DNA from: CAIJXB01 sp964439595
GTDB lineage: Bacteria > Chlamydiota > Chlamydiia > Chlamydiales > Rhabdochlamydiaceae
Direction: 5' to 3'
Length of the DNA: 64,000 bases
NCBI GenBank assembly: GCA_964439595.1
Contig: CAYTOK010000014.1
Span: forward strand, 1 to 64,000
Shown: piece by piece, positions 43,302 to 51,589 of the stretch
How positions within the stretch are numbered: the stretch's first letter is position 1
Layout of the letters: every line of letters begins with the position of its first letter
Made by a program: the position numbers and the translations under genes
Notes under the pieces: model-generated
Told to the model about the DNA's origin: nothing
Database searches by the model: none
Seen by the model: the letters and a program-made list of their open reading frames with translations, nothing else

Positions 43302-44655
43302 GAATTGCCTCTTCTACTGTTTCAACTCCTTTTAACAAGATTTTCTGTTTTAAATCAACAGAAATGGCTCCCATACACTTTTTGGGAAGGATACACCTTT
43401 TAAAACCAAGATGCACAGCCTCTTTTATTCTAGCCTCTGCCTTAGCAACGCTTCTCACTTCTCCCCCAAGACCTACTTCTCCAAAAATAACAGTGTCTGG
43501 GTCTATAATACGATTACAAAAAGAAGAAATAATTGCGGCAGATAGCCCTAAATCTATAGCTGGCTCGTAGATTTTGACTCCTCCTGCAATAGAAACAAAC
43601 ACATCGCAGTGATGAATTTGATACCCAACCTTTTTTTCTAAAACAGCAAGTAAAAGAGATAGTCTATTGGAGTCTATTCCTGCAGACTTTCTTGTTGCTG
43701 TTTGGAAAACAGAAGGAGCTACTAAAGATTGCGCTTCAATAAGAATAGCTCTAGACCCCTCTAAAGAAGGAATAATTACAGAACCTGTAGACTCCCTTCT
43801 CCTTTCTTGCAAGAAAAAATGAGACGGGTTGGTTACTTCTGTTAACCCTGCCGCATTCATCTGAAATAGTACGATTTCATCCGTAGGACCAAACCTGTTT
43901 TTGACACCCCTTAAGACACGATATCCCTGATGGCGATCCCCTTCAAAATCTAATACCACATCTACAATGTGCTCTAATACTCTAGGGCCTGCAATCTCTC
44001 CTGATTTTGTCACGTGTCCTACTAAAAAAGTAGCCATTCCAAGACGCTTAGATAGGTGCATAAATTCCATAGCAAGCTCTCTTACCTGAGAAACACTCCC
44101 CGGAGAAGACGAAATCTCTGCTTTATAGAGAATCTGTATAGAGTCCACAATAAGAACTTCTGGCTTTAACTTTTCAATTTCTGCTTTAACATAAGCAAAA
44201 TTCGTTTCGCTTAAAATAAAGAGCTTCTCATGTTGCACACCTAGACGTTTTGCTCTAAGGGCAGTTTGCTCTACCGACTCTTCTCCTGCGACATAAAGAA
44301 CTACCCTACCTTGCGTAGCAATAGTCTCTGCCATCTGTAAAAGAAGCGTCGACTTACCAATACCAGGGTCTCCGGCTATAAGAGATAAAGAACCAGGAAC
44401 AATTCCTCCGCCAAGCAACTTATCAAAATCTTGCATTCCTGTTAAAACTCGTTTTAACGGAACAATTTGCACCTCTGATATACGAAGAGGCCTTGGTTTT
44501 TCTTGCACTTCTACCGTAAAGCGAGATGTTGACTCTTCTATTTGGACCTCTTCTTCAAAGGTATTCCACTTCTGACAAGCAGAGCAACTGCCAGCCCATT
44601 TGAGCTGAATATGACCACATTCTCTGCAGGCCCAAAGAGTTTTGGTTTTAGCCAT
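43285..44655 (-). CDS. radA: DNA repair protein RadA/Sms
   Basis: This 456-residue protein has an N-terminal zinc finger (C-x2-C ... C-x2-C in WACRECGH and CSACQKW), a RecA-like ATPase with GDPGIGKSTLLLQMAE (about 99-114), the RadA signature KNRFGPTDE (about 250-258), and a C-terminal Lon-like domain (VSIAGGVKIYEPA, GEVGLGGEVR). It is a branch-migration helicase acting with RecA. The order rnc-radA-hemC matches Chlamydiaceae. It overlaps rnc by 8 bases and hemC by 17. Confidence 0.97.
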   Translation of the reverse strand: MAKTKTLWACRECGHIQLKWAGSCSACQKWNTFEEEVQIEESTSRFTVEVQEKPRPLRISEVQIVPLKRVLTGMQDFDKLLGGGIVPGSLSLIAGDPGIGKSTLLLQMAETIATQGRVVLYVAGEESVEQTALRAKRLGVQHEKLFILSETNFAYVKAEIEKLKPEVLIVDSIQILYKAEISSSPGSVSQVRELAMEFMHLSKRLGMATFLVGHVTKSGEIAGPRVLEHIVDVVLDFEGDRHQGYRVLRGVKNRFGPTDEIVLFQMNAAGLTEVTNPSHFFLQERRRESTGSVIIPSLEGSRAILIEAQSLVAPSVFQTATRKSAGIDSNRLSLLLAVLEKKVGYQIHHCDVFVSIAGGVKIYEPAIDLGLSAAIISSFCNRIIDPDTVIFGEVGLGGEVRSVAKAEARIKEAVHLGFKRCILPKKCMGAISVDLKQKILLKGVETVEEAIHDLIT

Positions 44656-45370
44656 TTTTTTGCTCCTGAATTTTAGATAAAGCCTTTTCTGCAGCTTTTT
44701 GCTCAGCTTCTTTTTTAGATGAGCCTGTCCCTGTTCCTAAAAGTTCTTCGTCTAAAAACACACCCAGCTCAAAGATTTTATTATGATCCGGTCCCTGTTC
44801 ATTAAGCACCTTATAAAAAGGCAGCGTTTGGTGTGTCCTTTGAAAATAATCTTGGAGATCGGCCTTCCAATTACGTAGAGGTTTCTGTAAAGAATTTTCC
44901 ACCTCTTCTCCGAAAGAAGACCAAAAAAATGTTTTCACAACATCCATCCCCCCGTCTAAGTACAAAGAAGCTAAAAGAGCCTCAAAAAGATCTGCCTGAA
45001 TAGATTCCTTAGCATGCCCCAGATGCATGCGCTCCCCCTTCCCAAGAAGAATAAATTCCGCTAAAGATAATTTCCTTGTAAACTGAGCGCACATAGCAGC
45101 TTCCACAAGATTCGCTCTTAAATACGACAGCTGTCCTTCTGACTCTTCAGGATATCTCTCATAAAGGTATTCTGAAATAAGCATTCCAAGAATAGAGTCC
45201 CCTAAAAACTCTAACCTTTCGTTATGATGACTCACTAAAGCTCTGTTTTCATTAAAAAACGAACGATGAATAAAGGCTAGAGTCAATTGTTTTTTATCTT
45301 TAAAAACATGCCCCAGCTTTTCTTCGATAAACGGCAAATTTTGTAAAAGTTTTTGGTAAGGATCTAACAT
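44648..45370 (-). CDS. rnc: ribonuclease III
   Basis: I use the ATG at 45370 (240 residues, starting MLDPYQKLL), since upstream codons have no ribosome site and the family does not extend further. The catalytic block NERLEFLGDSILGMLISEYL is near residue 44. The second metal-binding region is QADLFEALLASLYLDGG. A C-terminal double-stranded-RNA-binding domain follows (WKADLQDYFQ; GTGTGSSKKEAEQKAAEKAL). RNase III processes rRNA and double-stranded RNA. It is first in the rnc-radA-hemC-hemD run. Confidence 0.96.
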   Translation of the reverse strand: MLDPYQKLLQNLPFIEEKLGHVFKDKKQLTLAFIHRSFFNENRALVSHHNERLEFLGDSILGMLISEYLYERYPEESEGQLSYLRANLVEAAMCAQFTRKLSLAEFILLGKGERMHLGHAKESIQADLFEALLASLYLDGGMDVVKTFFWSSFGEEVENSLQKPLRNWKADLQDYFQRTHQTLPFYKVLNEQGPDHNKIFELGVFLDEELLGTGTGSSKKEAEQKAAEKALSKIQEQKNG

Positions 45371-45469
45371 AATACGAAAATATCTCTTGGTAAATTCAAG
45401 CCTCAATGCTAATCTATTGGCAAAAAAAAAGCATTTTTTATTTCTTTATCTTCGATTAGGCGCTTATTT

Positions 45470-46663
45470 ATGGTCAAAGGCAATTTTTATTTTAATAAAT
45501 TAAAAAGACCCTATATCTTCCCTATCATTGAACAGAAGCTTTCTGAGGTAAAACTCCTTTATCCCGATGTCGATATCATTAATATGGGAATAGGCGATAT
45601 AGCACTTCCCCTAGCTCCTTCCATTAGTAAAGCCATTACGCTTGCCGTAGAAGAAATGAAGGAACCTTTTTCGCTATATGGATATGGACCTTCTGAAGGC
45701 TACAGCTTTCTTCGCGAAGCGATTAAAGAAAATTCTTATAAAGACCTGCCAGTTACCTCAGATGAGGTTTTTATATCCGATGGCATTAACACCGACATTG
45801 TAAATATTTTAGATCTCTTCCATAACTCCTGCTCCGTTGCCATCCCAAACCCCGCATACCCCGCTTATCTAGACTCTAATATACTAGACGGGAGACATAA
45901 CCGTATCTATGTTATGCCTTGCACTAAAGAGACCGGTTTTGTCCCCGAAAATCCCTCCTCACACTGCGATATTATATATCTATGCTCCCCTCATAATCCA
46001 ACAGGCGTTGCCATGACGAGAGATCAGCTCAAAAAGTTTATAGATTACGCTATAAAAGAAAACTCTATTATTCTTTTTGACAATGCTTACGATGCTTTTG
46101 TGACCTCAAAAGATGTCCCTCAAAGTATTTACGAAATCCCAGGAGCTGAAAAGGTAGCGATTGAGTTTAAAAGTTTTTCTAAATCAGCCGGATTCACTGG
46201 ACTTCGCTGCTCTTATCTTATTCTCCCCAAGGGTATTCAAGTAGAAATACATAAGAAAAAACACTCTCTGCACGCCCTCTGGAAAAAAAGACAATCCATA
46301 AAATTTAACGGTGTCTCTTATCCTATTCAAAGAGGCGCTGCCGCCACCTTTTCTCCTCTAGGGAAAAAAGAAACAAAAGATCAAGTACAATTCTACCTAT
46401 CTCAAGCAAGACAACTAAAAGAGGGCCTTGAAAAAGCTGGACAAATCTGCTATGGAGGAATAGACTCTCCTTATATTTGGTGGCAAACGCCAAAGGGGAC
46501 AAGCTCCTGGGAATTCTTTGATTTACTTCTTCATAAGTGTCAAATAATAGCAATTCCGGGGTGTGGATTTGGAAAGTATGGGGAGGGTTATGTCAGACTT
46601 TCAGGATTTAGCCTCCAAAAAAAAACAACAAAAGCTTTAGAGCGCATTCAACAACTGGTGTAA
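45470..46663 (+). CDS. dapL: LL-diaminopimelate aminotransferase DapL
   Basis: In this 397-residue PLP enzyme of fold type I, INMGIGDIALPLAPSI opens the substrate pocket, and YLCSPHNPTGVAMT (about 170-183) and the PLP-lysine block FKSFSKSAGFTGLRC (about 228-242) are intact. It converts tetrahydrodipicolinate directly to LL-DAP, the route used by chlamydiae and plants, bypassing succinylated or acetylated intermediates. It is divergent from rnc across a 99-base gap. The next gene starts 1 base after its stop. Confidence 0.95.
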   Translation: MVKGNFYFNKLKRPYIFPIIEQKLSEVKLLYPDVDIINMGIGDIALPLAPSISKAITLAVEEMKEPFSLYGYGPSEGYSFLREAIKENSYKDLPVTSDEVFISDGINTDIVNILDLFHNSCSVAIPNPAYPAYLDSNILDGRHNRIYVMPCTKETGFVPENPSSHCDIIYLCSPHNPTGVAMTRDQLKKFIDYAIKENSIILFDNAYDAFVTSKDVPQSIYEIPGAEKVAIEFKSFSKSAGFTGLRCSYLILPKGIQVEIHKKKHSLHALWKKRQSIKFNGVSYPIQRGAAATFSPLGKKETKDQVQFYLSQARQLKEGLEKAGQICYGGIDSPYIWWQTPKGTSSWEFFDLLLHKCQIIAIPGCGFGKYGEGYVRLSGFSLQKKTTKALERIQQLV

Positions 46664-46664
46664 T

Positions 46665-47312
46665 ATGAAATTTTCCCTGTCGGATTCATTTAGAAATTTC
46701 TTTTTAAAAAATGGAACCTTAGAGCTCGAAGAGATTCTTTCTTTAGAAGAAGCCGACCTTCTTTTAAATCTTATCACTCAAAAGAATACTACTTCTCCCT
46801 ATATAGAGCTCGAAGCTGCTGGAAGAGATCTTTGGAGATCTAATGACGAGATTAAAAAAATTCTAATCAAATCCCGCATTGGAGAAATTGCCGCCTTTTT
46901 ATATAAAAAAAGACCTATTAGATTAGGTTTTACACAAACAATCATCCCTCAGTTGAAAAATACATTTCCTTTTTCTACAAACCACTCCCTGTTAGAAATA
47001 AGTAGCATGGATCCTGTTTTAGGAGGAGTATTCTTATGTCTTGGCAACTCTCAAGAAATACAAAGCAAGGAACTTCCTGACTTTAAAAACCAAACAAAAG
47101 GTAGCGCTATTTTCTTTTCTGCTAAATATCCAATTCCTTTTGAGGATCTCATCCTAGAGCAAGGCCTTCAGGGCATGTTAATTTCTTTTGCTCCCGTAAA
47201 AATCCGCTATACGCTCCAACCCCTAGACAAATTCACGCATTTTTTAAAAAAATCAGGATACACTTTTGGCGATCTTATCGAAGAAAAAGATGCCCCCTTC
47301 CTGTATCATTAA
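46665..47312 (+). CDS. chlamydial conserved protein following dapL (CT391-like by position)
   Basis: This 215-residue cytosolic-looking protein has no membrane segment or signal. It opens with an acidic helix block (ELEEILSLEEADLLLNLI), then IELEAAGRDLWRSNDEIKKI and RPIRLGFTQTIIPQ. A late segment (AIFFSAKYPIPFEDLILEQG) might belong to a cupin- or dioxygenase-like fold, but I see no complete metal triad. In Chlamydiaceae a hypothetical gene (CT391) also follows dapL (CT390), so homology by position is likely. It is probably co-transcribed with dapL. Confidence 0.7.
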   Translation: MKFSLSDSFRNFFLKNGTLELEEILSLEEADLLLNLITQKNTTSPYIELEAAGRDLWRSNDEIKKILIKSRIGEIAAFLYKKRPIRLGFTQTIIPQLKNTFPFSTNHSLLEISSMDPVLGGVFLCLGNSQEIQSKELPDFKNQTKGSAIFFSAKYPIPFEDLILEQGLQGMLISFAPVKIRYTLQPLDKFTHFLKKSGYTFGDLIEEKDAPFLYH

Positions 47313-47322
47313 AAGGTGAAAG

Positions 47323-47835
47323 ATGCAAAAATTCGTCTTCAAACCATACAGTCCTATTTTCCCAGAGCTTTTTCTCAAAGAAAAAAGGAGAATAGAGGGC
47401 CATTTACAAACAGCTTTAGCAATAGAGCATGTAGGAAGCACTGCTGTTGAATATTTGGGAGGCAAAGGAATCATTGATATTGTTATAGCTTGTAAACAAG
47501 AAGAAATGAGCATCCTATCAAAACAGCTTCAGGATCTAGGCTATGAGTTTAGAGAAACCTTTAGCACCGCTGATCGCTTGTATTTTATCACATACCTGCC
47601 AGATCCTGAAGAAGAGCAAAGAAGATATCACGTACATTTAACGTACTTAGAAAGTAACGACTATAAAGGCCTTCTTGAATTTAGAAATTACCTTAGAGCC
47701 AATCCTCTTATGGCTCAAGAATATGCTGAAATAAAAAAAAATGCAGCTTTAACGGCGAATCAAGATGGCAAAAAATATCGAGAACTTAAAGATCCTATGT
47801 TCAAAAAAGTACAATCATTACTAGAAAAGCCATAA
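47323..47835 (+). CDS. GrpB family protein (UPF0157, nucleotidyltransferase-like)
   Basis: This 170-residue protein has the family signature AIEHVGSTAVEYLGGKGIID (about 30-49), then FRETFSTADRLYF and the histidine-containing RYHVHLTYLES. GrpB proteins share a nucleotidyltransferase fold; their physiological role is not established. It starts 10 bases after the previous stop, with AAAGG upstream of its ATG, so it may be part of the dapL unit. The gene is patchily distributed and could be acquired. Confidence 0.9.
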   Translation: MQKFVFKPYSPIFPELFLKEKRRIEGHLQTALAIEHVGSTAVEYLGGKGIIDIVIACKQEEMSILSKQLQDLGYEFRETFSTADRLYFITYLPDPEEEQRRYHVHLTYLESNDYKGLLEFRNYLRANPLMAQEYAEIKKNAALTANQDGKKYRELKDPMFKKVQSLLEKP

Positions 47836-47925
47836 GAACATTACAAACTTTTTAAGTAGAACAATATTCAAGATATTTAGTACGCTCAAGACTGCAAATT
47901 ACTTCCCTAAAAGGACTTTCTTGTC

Positions 47926-48939
47926 ATGAAAAATACATCCATCTTTTTTTGCCTTACCCTCTTTGTATTTTCCTACATTGATGCTTCCCCCTCCGTCGTT
48001 ATCGTAGGAGGAGGCCCTACCGGCCTTGCCTCTGCTATACAAGCTCACCTTTTAGAAGCTGAAGTAACTGTAATAGAAAAACGAAATGTCTATACCAGAA
48101 AAAATCTTCTTTTTTTGCATGAATCTTCCTTAAGTCTTCTAGAAAAGTGGCAAATTGAAGTTCCTGGCATGCTTATTCTAGATCTGAAAGGTCAAAGAAA
48201 AGGATTTGTCTTAATTAAATATTTAGAGGAAGCTCTTGCTCAAAAAGCAAGAGAGCTTGGAATCACTTTCCTCGAAGGAGAATTTGAAAATTTTGTAACA
48301 AATGAAAAAGCCTTATCTATCTTTACTTCTCAAGAGAGAATCCTTTTACCCTACGATGTAGCTATTGGCGCCGATGGAATACACAGCAGTGTGAGAGAAA
48401 AGCTTGGCATTGATTGCTTCTTACAAGGAGAAGCTATCGGAGCCATGGCCGTTATTCCAGGAATCCATCCTCCTGGCAAAGTCGATGTCGAAAGAAAAGA
48501 CACAAGCGATTTTTTTGCTAAAAACATCCAAACTCCCTCTACGAATATTATCCTAACACAAAACCACCCCGATACACCTATTTCTCAACTTTCTCAAAAA
48601 GAGCTAGTTAATTTATGTCTTATGGCTAATTGGAATGAGGAAGCATCTCTTTTAGAGCGGGACATTCTTTTACTCATTGACAATATTCCTATTAGACTTC
48701 AACAAGCGGCTAGATTCTCTGACAAAAATCAAGGGGTTCTCCTTTTAGGAGACGCAGCTGGCTGCACGAGTTTCTTTGAAGGTCAGGGCGTGAATACAGC
48801 TATGGCAACATCTGAATTTATAGCCGATTTCATCAAAAATTTTGAAAGCAATCCGGAGTTTGCTTATGCAAACTTTGAACAGTTAATGCAAGAAACGATT
48901 GGATCTGTCATTCAAAAAAATCAATATTTATTTCATTGA
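47926..48939 (+). CDS. FAD-dependent monooxygenase-like oxidoreductase, possibly exported
   Basis: This 337-residue protein has the dinucleotide-binding motif VVIVGGGPTGLASAIQA (about 24-40), a mid-chain YDVAIGADGIHSSVRE (the D-G motif), and the C-terminal FAD motif GVLLLGDAAGCTSFFEGQG with NTAMATSEFIADF. This is the layout of UbiH/p-hydroxybenzoate hydroxylase relatives. Unusually, a hydrophobic signal-like stretch (IFFCLTLFVFSYIDA) precedes the Rossmann fold. It may be a membrane anchor or export signal. The substrate is unknown. Confidence 0.85.
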   Translation: MKNTSIFFCLTLFVFSYIDASPSVVIVGGGPTGLASAIQAHLLEAEVTVIEKRNVYTRKNLLFLHESSLSLLEKWQIEVPGMLILDLKGQRKGFVLIKYLEEALAQKARELGITFLEGEFENFVTNEKALSIFTSQERILLPYDVAIGADGIHSSVREKLGIDCFLQGEAIGAMAVIPGIHPPGKVDVERKDTSDFFAKNIQTPSTNIILTQNHPDTPISQLSQKELVNLCLMANWNEEASLLERDILLLIDNIPIRLQQAARFSDKNQGVLLLGDAAGCTSFFEGQGVNTAMATSEFIADFIKNFESNPEFAYANFEQLMQETIGSVIQKNQYLFH

Positions 48940-48975
48940 CTTGCAGCAAACATATTAAGCAAATCTTGCCAAAGC

Positions 48976-49710
48976 CTAAGAGCCCCCATCTATGGTAAAA
49001 AGAGTTCCGTTAATATGTTTAGCTTTAGGAGAACAAGTCCAAAGTACTGCTTCTGCAATATCTTGAGGTTCTGCTATTTTCTTTAAAGGATTTTTTTCTT
49101 TTAACTCCATCAGCATCTCATCAGAAAAAATTCGCCTTATCATAGGAGTTTCAACAGCTCCAGGATTAATAGCATTAATACGAATGCCATACGGCCCATA
49201 TTCAACAGCTGCAATTCTAGTAAGAGCTTCTACAGCGGCTTTACTAGCTGTATACATACTTGTAGTAGGCTCGCTAAGTTTGGTAAGATTCGTTGAGATA
49301 TTAATAATAACTCCCGCTCCATTTTGGATCATAGCCGGAATTTCATATTTCATACAAAGCCAAAGACCTTTAAGATTAGTATTCATTAAAGCGTCCCACT
49401 CTTCTTCTTTTACATCAGCAAGGGATATAAGCGTCCCCTCAATCCCAGCATTATTCAAAGCATAGTCAAGCCTCCCGAAATGTTTTTGTGTTGTCTCAAC
49501 AAGAGACTTAACAGCTTTTGCTTCAGAAATATCCGCTTTTAGAAAAAGAGCCTCCCCTCCTTTATCAGAAATTTCTTCTACCAAAAGATTCCCTACCTTT
49601 TCATTGCGACCAACTGCTACAACCTTCACTCCGTGCTGAGCAAAGAGTAAAGCTGTTGCGTGCCCTATACCAGATGTAGCTCCTGTAATCATTATAACCT
49701 TTCCCTTCAT
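48976..49710 (-). CDS. short-chain dehydrogenase/reductase
   Basis: This 244-residue classical SDR has TGATSGIG (cofactor loop, about 8-15), LNNAG (about 86-90), a catalytic Ser in INIST, YTASK (about 153-157), and the C-terminal NPGAVETPM block. An Arg after the first strand (VGRN) suggests NADPH preference. Such enzymes reduce keto groups or oxidise alcohols; the substrate cannot be read. It is convergent with the FAD enzyme gene, with 36 bases between them. Confidence 0.93.
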   Translation of the reverse strand: MKGKVIMITGATSGIGHATALLFAQHGVKVVAVGRNEKVGNLLVEEISDKGGEALFLKADISEAKAVKSLVETTQKHFGRLDYALNNAGIEGTLISLADVKEEEWDALMNTNLKGLWLCMKYEIPAMIQNGAGVIINISTNLTKLSEPTTSMYTASKAAVEALTRIAAVEYGPYGIRINAINPGAVETPMIRRIFSDEMLMELKEKNPLKKIAEPQDIAEAVLWTCSPKAKHINGTLFTIDGGS

Positions 49711-49899
49711 AAAATCCTCCCATCTCTAATTTTACTATTTTATGCCACAGTCTCGAAAGCAGAGTCCTGGGAAAATACAACATCGAGACCCTCTTAATGA
49801 CTTTTTAAGCTAACTGCAAAAAAATATTCCTCTTTTCTATAAAACTCAGTCCTGAAATACTTCCTTCTTTGCTAAAACAAACATTAACGCGGTAAAAAA

Positions 49900-51192
49900 A
49901 TGCTACTCAAAACAGATAACCTCATCATACGTAAATTTACACTAGATGATCTACAAGACCTTTCTTGTCTACTTGGAAATACCGAAGTCATGCGTTTTTC
50001 TACACTAGGAACCTTATCTTTTCTACAAACTAAAGACTTTTTAGAAAATAAAATATTACCCCACTATAAGGAGTTTGACTTTGGTCTTTTTGCACTTATT
50101 GACACTAAAACAGCAGGGTTTATTGGACTTGCCGGCTTAGTAATGCAAAAAGTTGAAGAAGAAGAATTTGTGGAACTTGGGTATCGGCTAAATCCAAAAT
50201 ACTGGGGAAAAGGCCTAGCTTCCGAAGCTGCTTTAGCCCTTTCAAAATATGCATTTAACGAGCTTAAGTTAGACAATCTGATTTCCATTATTGAGCCTGC
50301 AAATGTAAAAAGTATTAATCTAGCTCTACGCATTGGCATGAGCCCTTTGAAGACAAGCGTGTTCCACGGACGTCCTGTGCAAGTTTATTACCTTGAAAAT
50401 CCGGCGCTACAAGAAATCAAAAAGGCCATGAAAAAAAACATGCACCTACATATGACCTACTTTGCTAAATGTACTCCTTCTATGGAAATCATTCCAGTTC
50501 CCGATGGCACTGTGGTGCGCTCTCAAATTCAAGACGACACCTTTAACTACGCTATTCTAGCCAAGTTTACAGAAGAAAATGCTGCTACTCGCATTGCATA
50601 CATAAAGAGCCTCTTTAAAAAAAAAGGTCTTCCCTTCTCTTGGTGGATAGCAGACTCTGACTTACCACCTGACTTAGAAAAACATCTGCTTTCAGAGGGA
50701 TTTACCTTCAAAGAAAAAAATATTGGCATGTATAAACACCTTACTCACCTGCCAGAGGAAAAATCTCCTCTTATCTTCAAAAAAGTAGAGTCTCAGAAAG
50801 AGCTAAAGGCCTTTGCAGATATTATTACCTCGATAGGAGGCAATCCTCAAGCATTTGATATCATTTATTCCCAAATCCCTCTTTCGGCCTATACAGGAAA
50901 TACTCCTTTAGAACTACATCTTGGCTATATAGACAATGTCCCTGTAGTAAGTGGTATTTTAGTTGTAGAAGACGGTGTTGCTGGTATTTATTATGTAGCC
51001 ACTATTCCAACCCAACGTAAAAAAAAATTCGGGACGGCTATGATGATCCATCTTTTAGCAAATGCAAAAGCAAAACAATGCTTACTTGCTACGCTACAAG
51101 CTTCAGCTGAAGGAATATCCTTATACGAAAGGCTTGGATTTAAAAAATGCTCTACATTTTCAGAATATACACCTATCTTTAAGGAGGCCTAA
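49900..51192 (+). CDS. two-domain GNAT acetyltransferase
   Basis: In this 430-residue protein the N-terminal half (1-170) is a RimJ/RimL-like GNAT, with NLIIRKFTLDDLQDL, LGYRLNPKYWGKGLASEAAL (acetyl-CoA loop) and IIEPANVKSINLALRIGM. The C-terminal half (about 175-425) contains a second GNAT, with YYVATIPTQRKKKFGTAMMI (V-xx-xx-R-K-xx-x-G/A) and ISLYERLGFKKC. Both acetyl-CoA loops look intact. Fusions of two GNATs occur in antibiotic or small-molecule acetyltransferases, but no substrate can be inferred. It is followed 1 base later by the CsaA-like gene. Confidence 0.85.
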   Translation: MLLKTDNLIIRKFTLDDLQDLSCLLGNTEVMRFSTLGTLSFLQTKDFLENKILPHYKEFDFGLFALIDTKTAGFIGLAGLVMQKVEEEEFVELGYRLNPKYWGKGLASEAALALSKYAFNELKLDNLISIIEPANVKSINLALRIGMSPLKTSVFHGRPVQVYYLENPALQEIKKAMKKNMHLHMTYFAKCTPSMEIIPVPDGTVVRSQIQDDTFNYAILAKFTEENAATRIAYIKSLFKKKGLPFSWWIADSDLPPDLEKHLLSEGFTFKEKNIGMYKHLTHLPEEKSPLIFKKVESQKELKAFADIITSIGGNPQAFDIIYSQIPLSAYTGNTPLELHLGYIDNVPVVSGILVVEDGVAGIYYVATIPTQRKKKFGTAMMIHLLANAKAKQCLLATLQASAEGISLYERLGFKKCSTFSEYTPIFKEA

Positions 51193-51193
51193 T

Positions 51194-51547
51194 ATGGAAA
51201 TAACGGACTCTCTTAAAAAAATCTCTTTTGCTGATTTTCTTCAGGTCGATATTCGCGTAGGAACAATAGTTAAGGTAGAGGATTATCCCGAAGCAAGAAA
51301 ACCTGCCTATAAGCTAGAAATTGATTTTGGAGAGCTCGGTCGAAAACGCTCCTCAGCGCAAATTACCAAGCATTACACTAAAGAAGATCTCATAGGAAAG
51401 CAAGTCATCGCTGTTGTCAACTTTCCGCCAAAACAAATCGGTAAATTCATGTCCGAAGTACTTACTTTAGGAGTTCCTGACAAGGACGGGTTTGTTGTTC
51501 TTCTTAATCCCACCCATAACGTGCCTAATGGAGGAAAATTATTCTAA
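51194..51547 (+). CDS. csaA: tRNA-binding-domain protein, CsaA-like
   Basis: I start it at the ATG at 51194, which has AAGGAGG upstream (117 residues). The upstream in-frame extension lies inside the GNAT gene and is spurious. The single OB-fold domain reads FLQVDIRVGTIVKVEDYPEA, then GKQVIAVVNFPPKQIGKFMS and the C-terminal GGKLF. CsaA proteins bind unfolded proteins or tRNA and have been proposed as export chaperones. It is translationally close to the GNAT gene, 1 base after its stop. Confidence 0.88.
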   Translation: MEITDSLKKISFADFLQVDIRVGTIVKVEDYPEARKPAYKLEIDFGELGRKRSSAQITKHYTKEDLIGKQVIAVVNFPPKQIGKFMSEVLTLGVPDKDGFVVLLNPTHNVPNGGKLF

Positions 51548-51551
51548 AAGA

Positions 51552-51582
51552 AAAAAGGCAGAAGAAAATCTCCTGCCTTTTT
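51552..51582. terminator. bidirectional intrinsic terminator
   Basis: AAAAAGGCAG (51552-51561) pairs with CTGCCTTTTT (51573-51582) across an 11-base loop. It has A-runs and T-runs on both sides and sits between the stops of the convergent CsaA-like and cellulase genes. Confidence 0.8.
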
Positions 51583-51589
51583 GTACCTT

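Noticed and set aside
51062..51193. Upstream extension of the CsaA-like gene
   Set aside because: Overlaps the GNAT gene. AAGGAGG points to the ATG at 51194, and family length fits that start.
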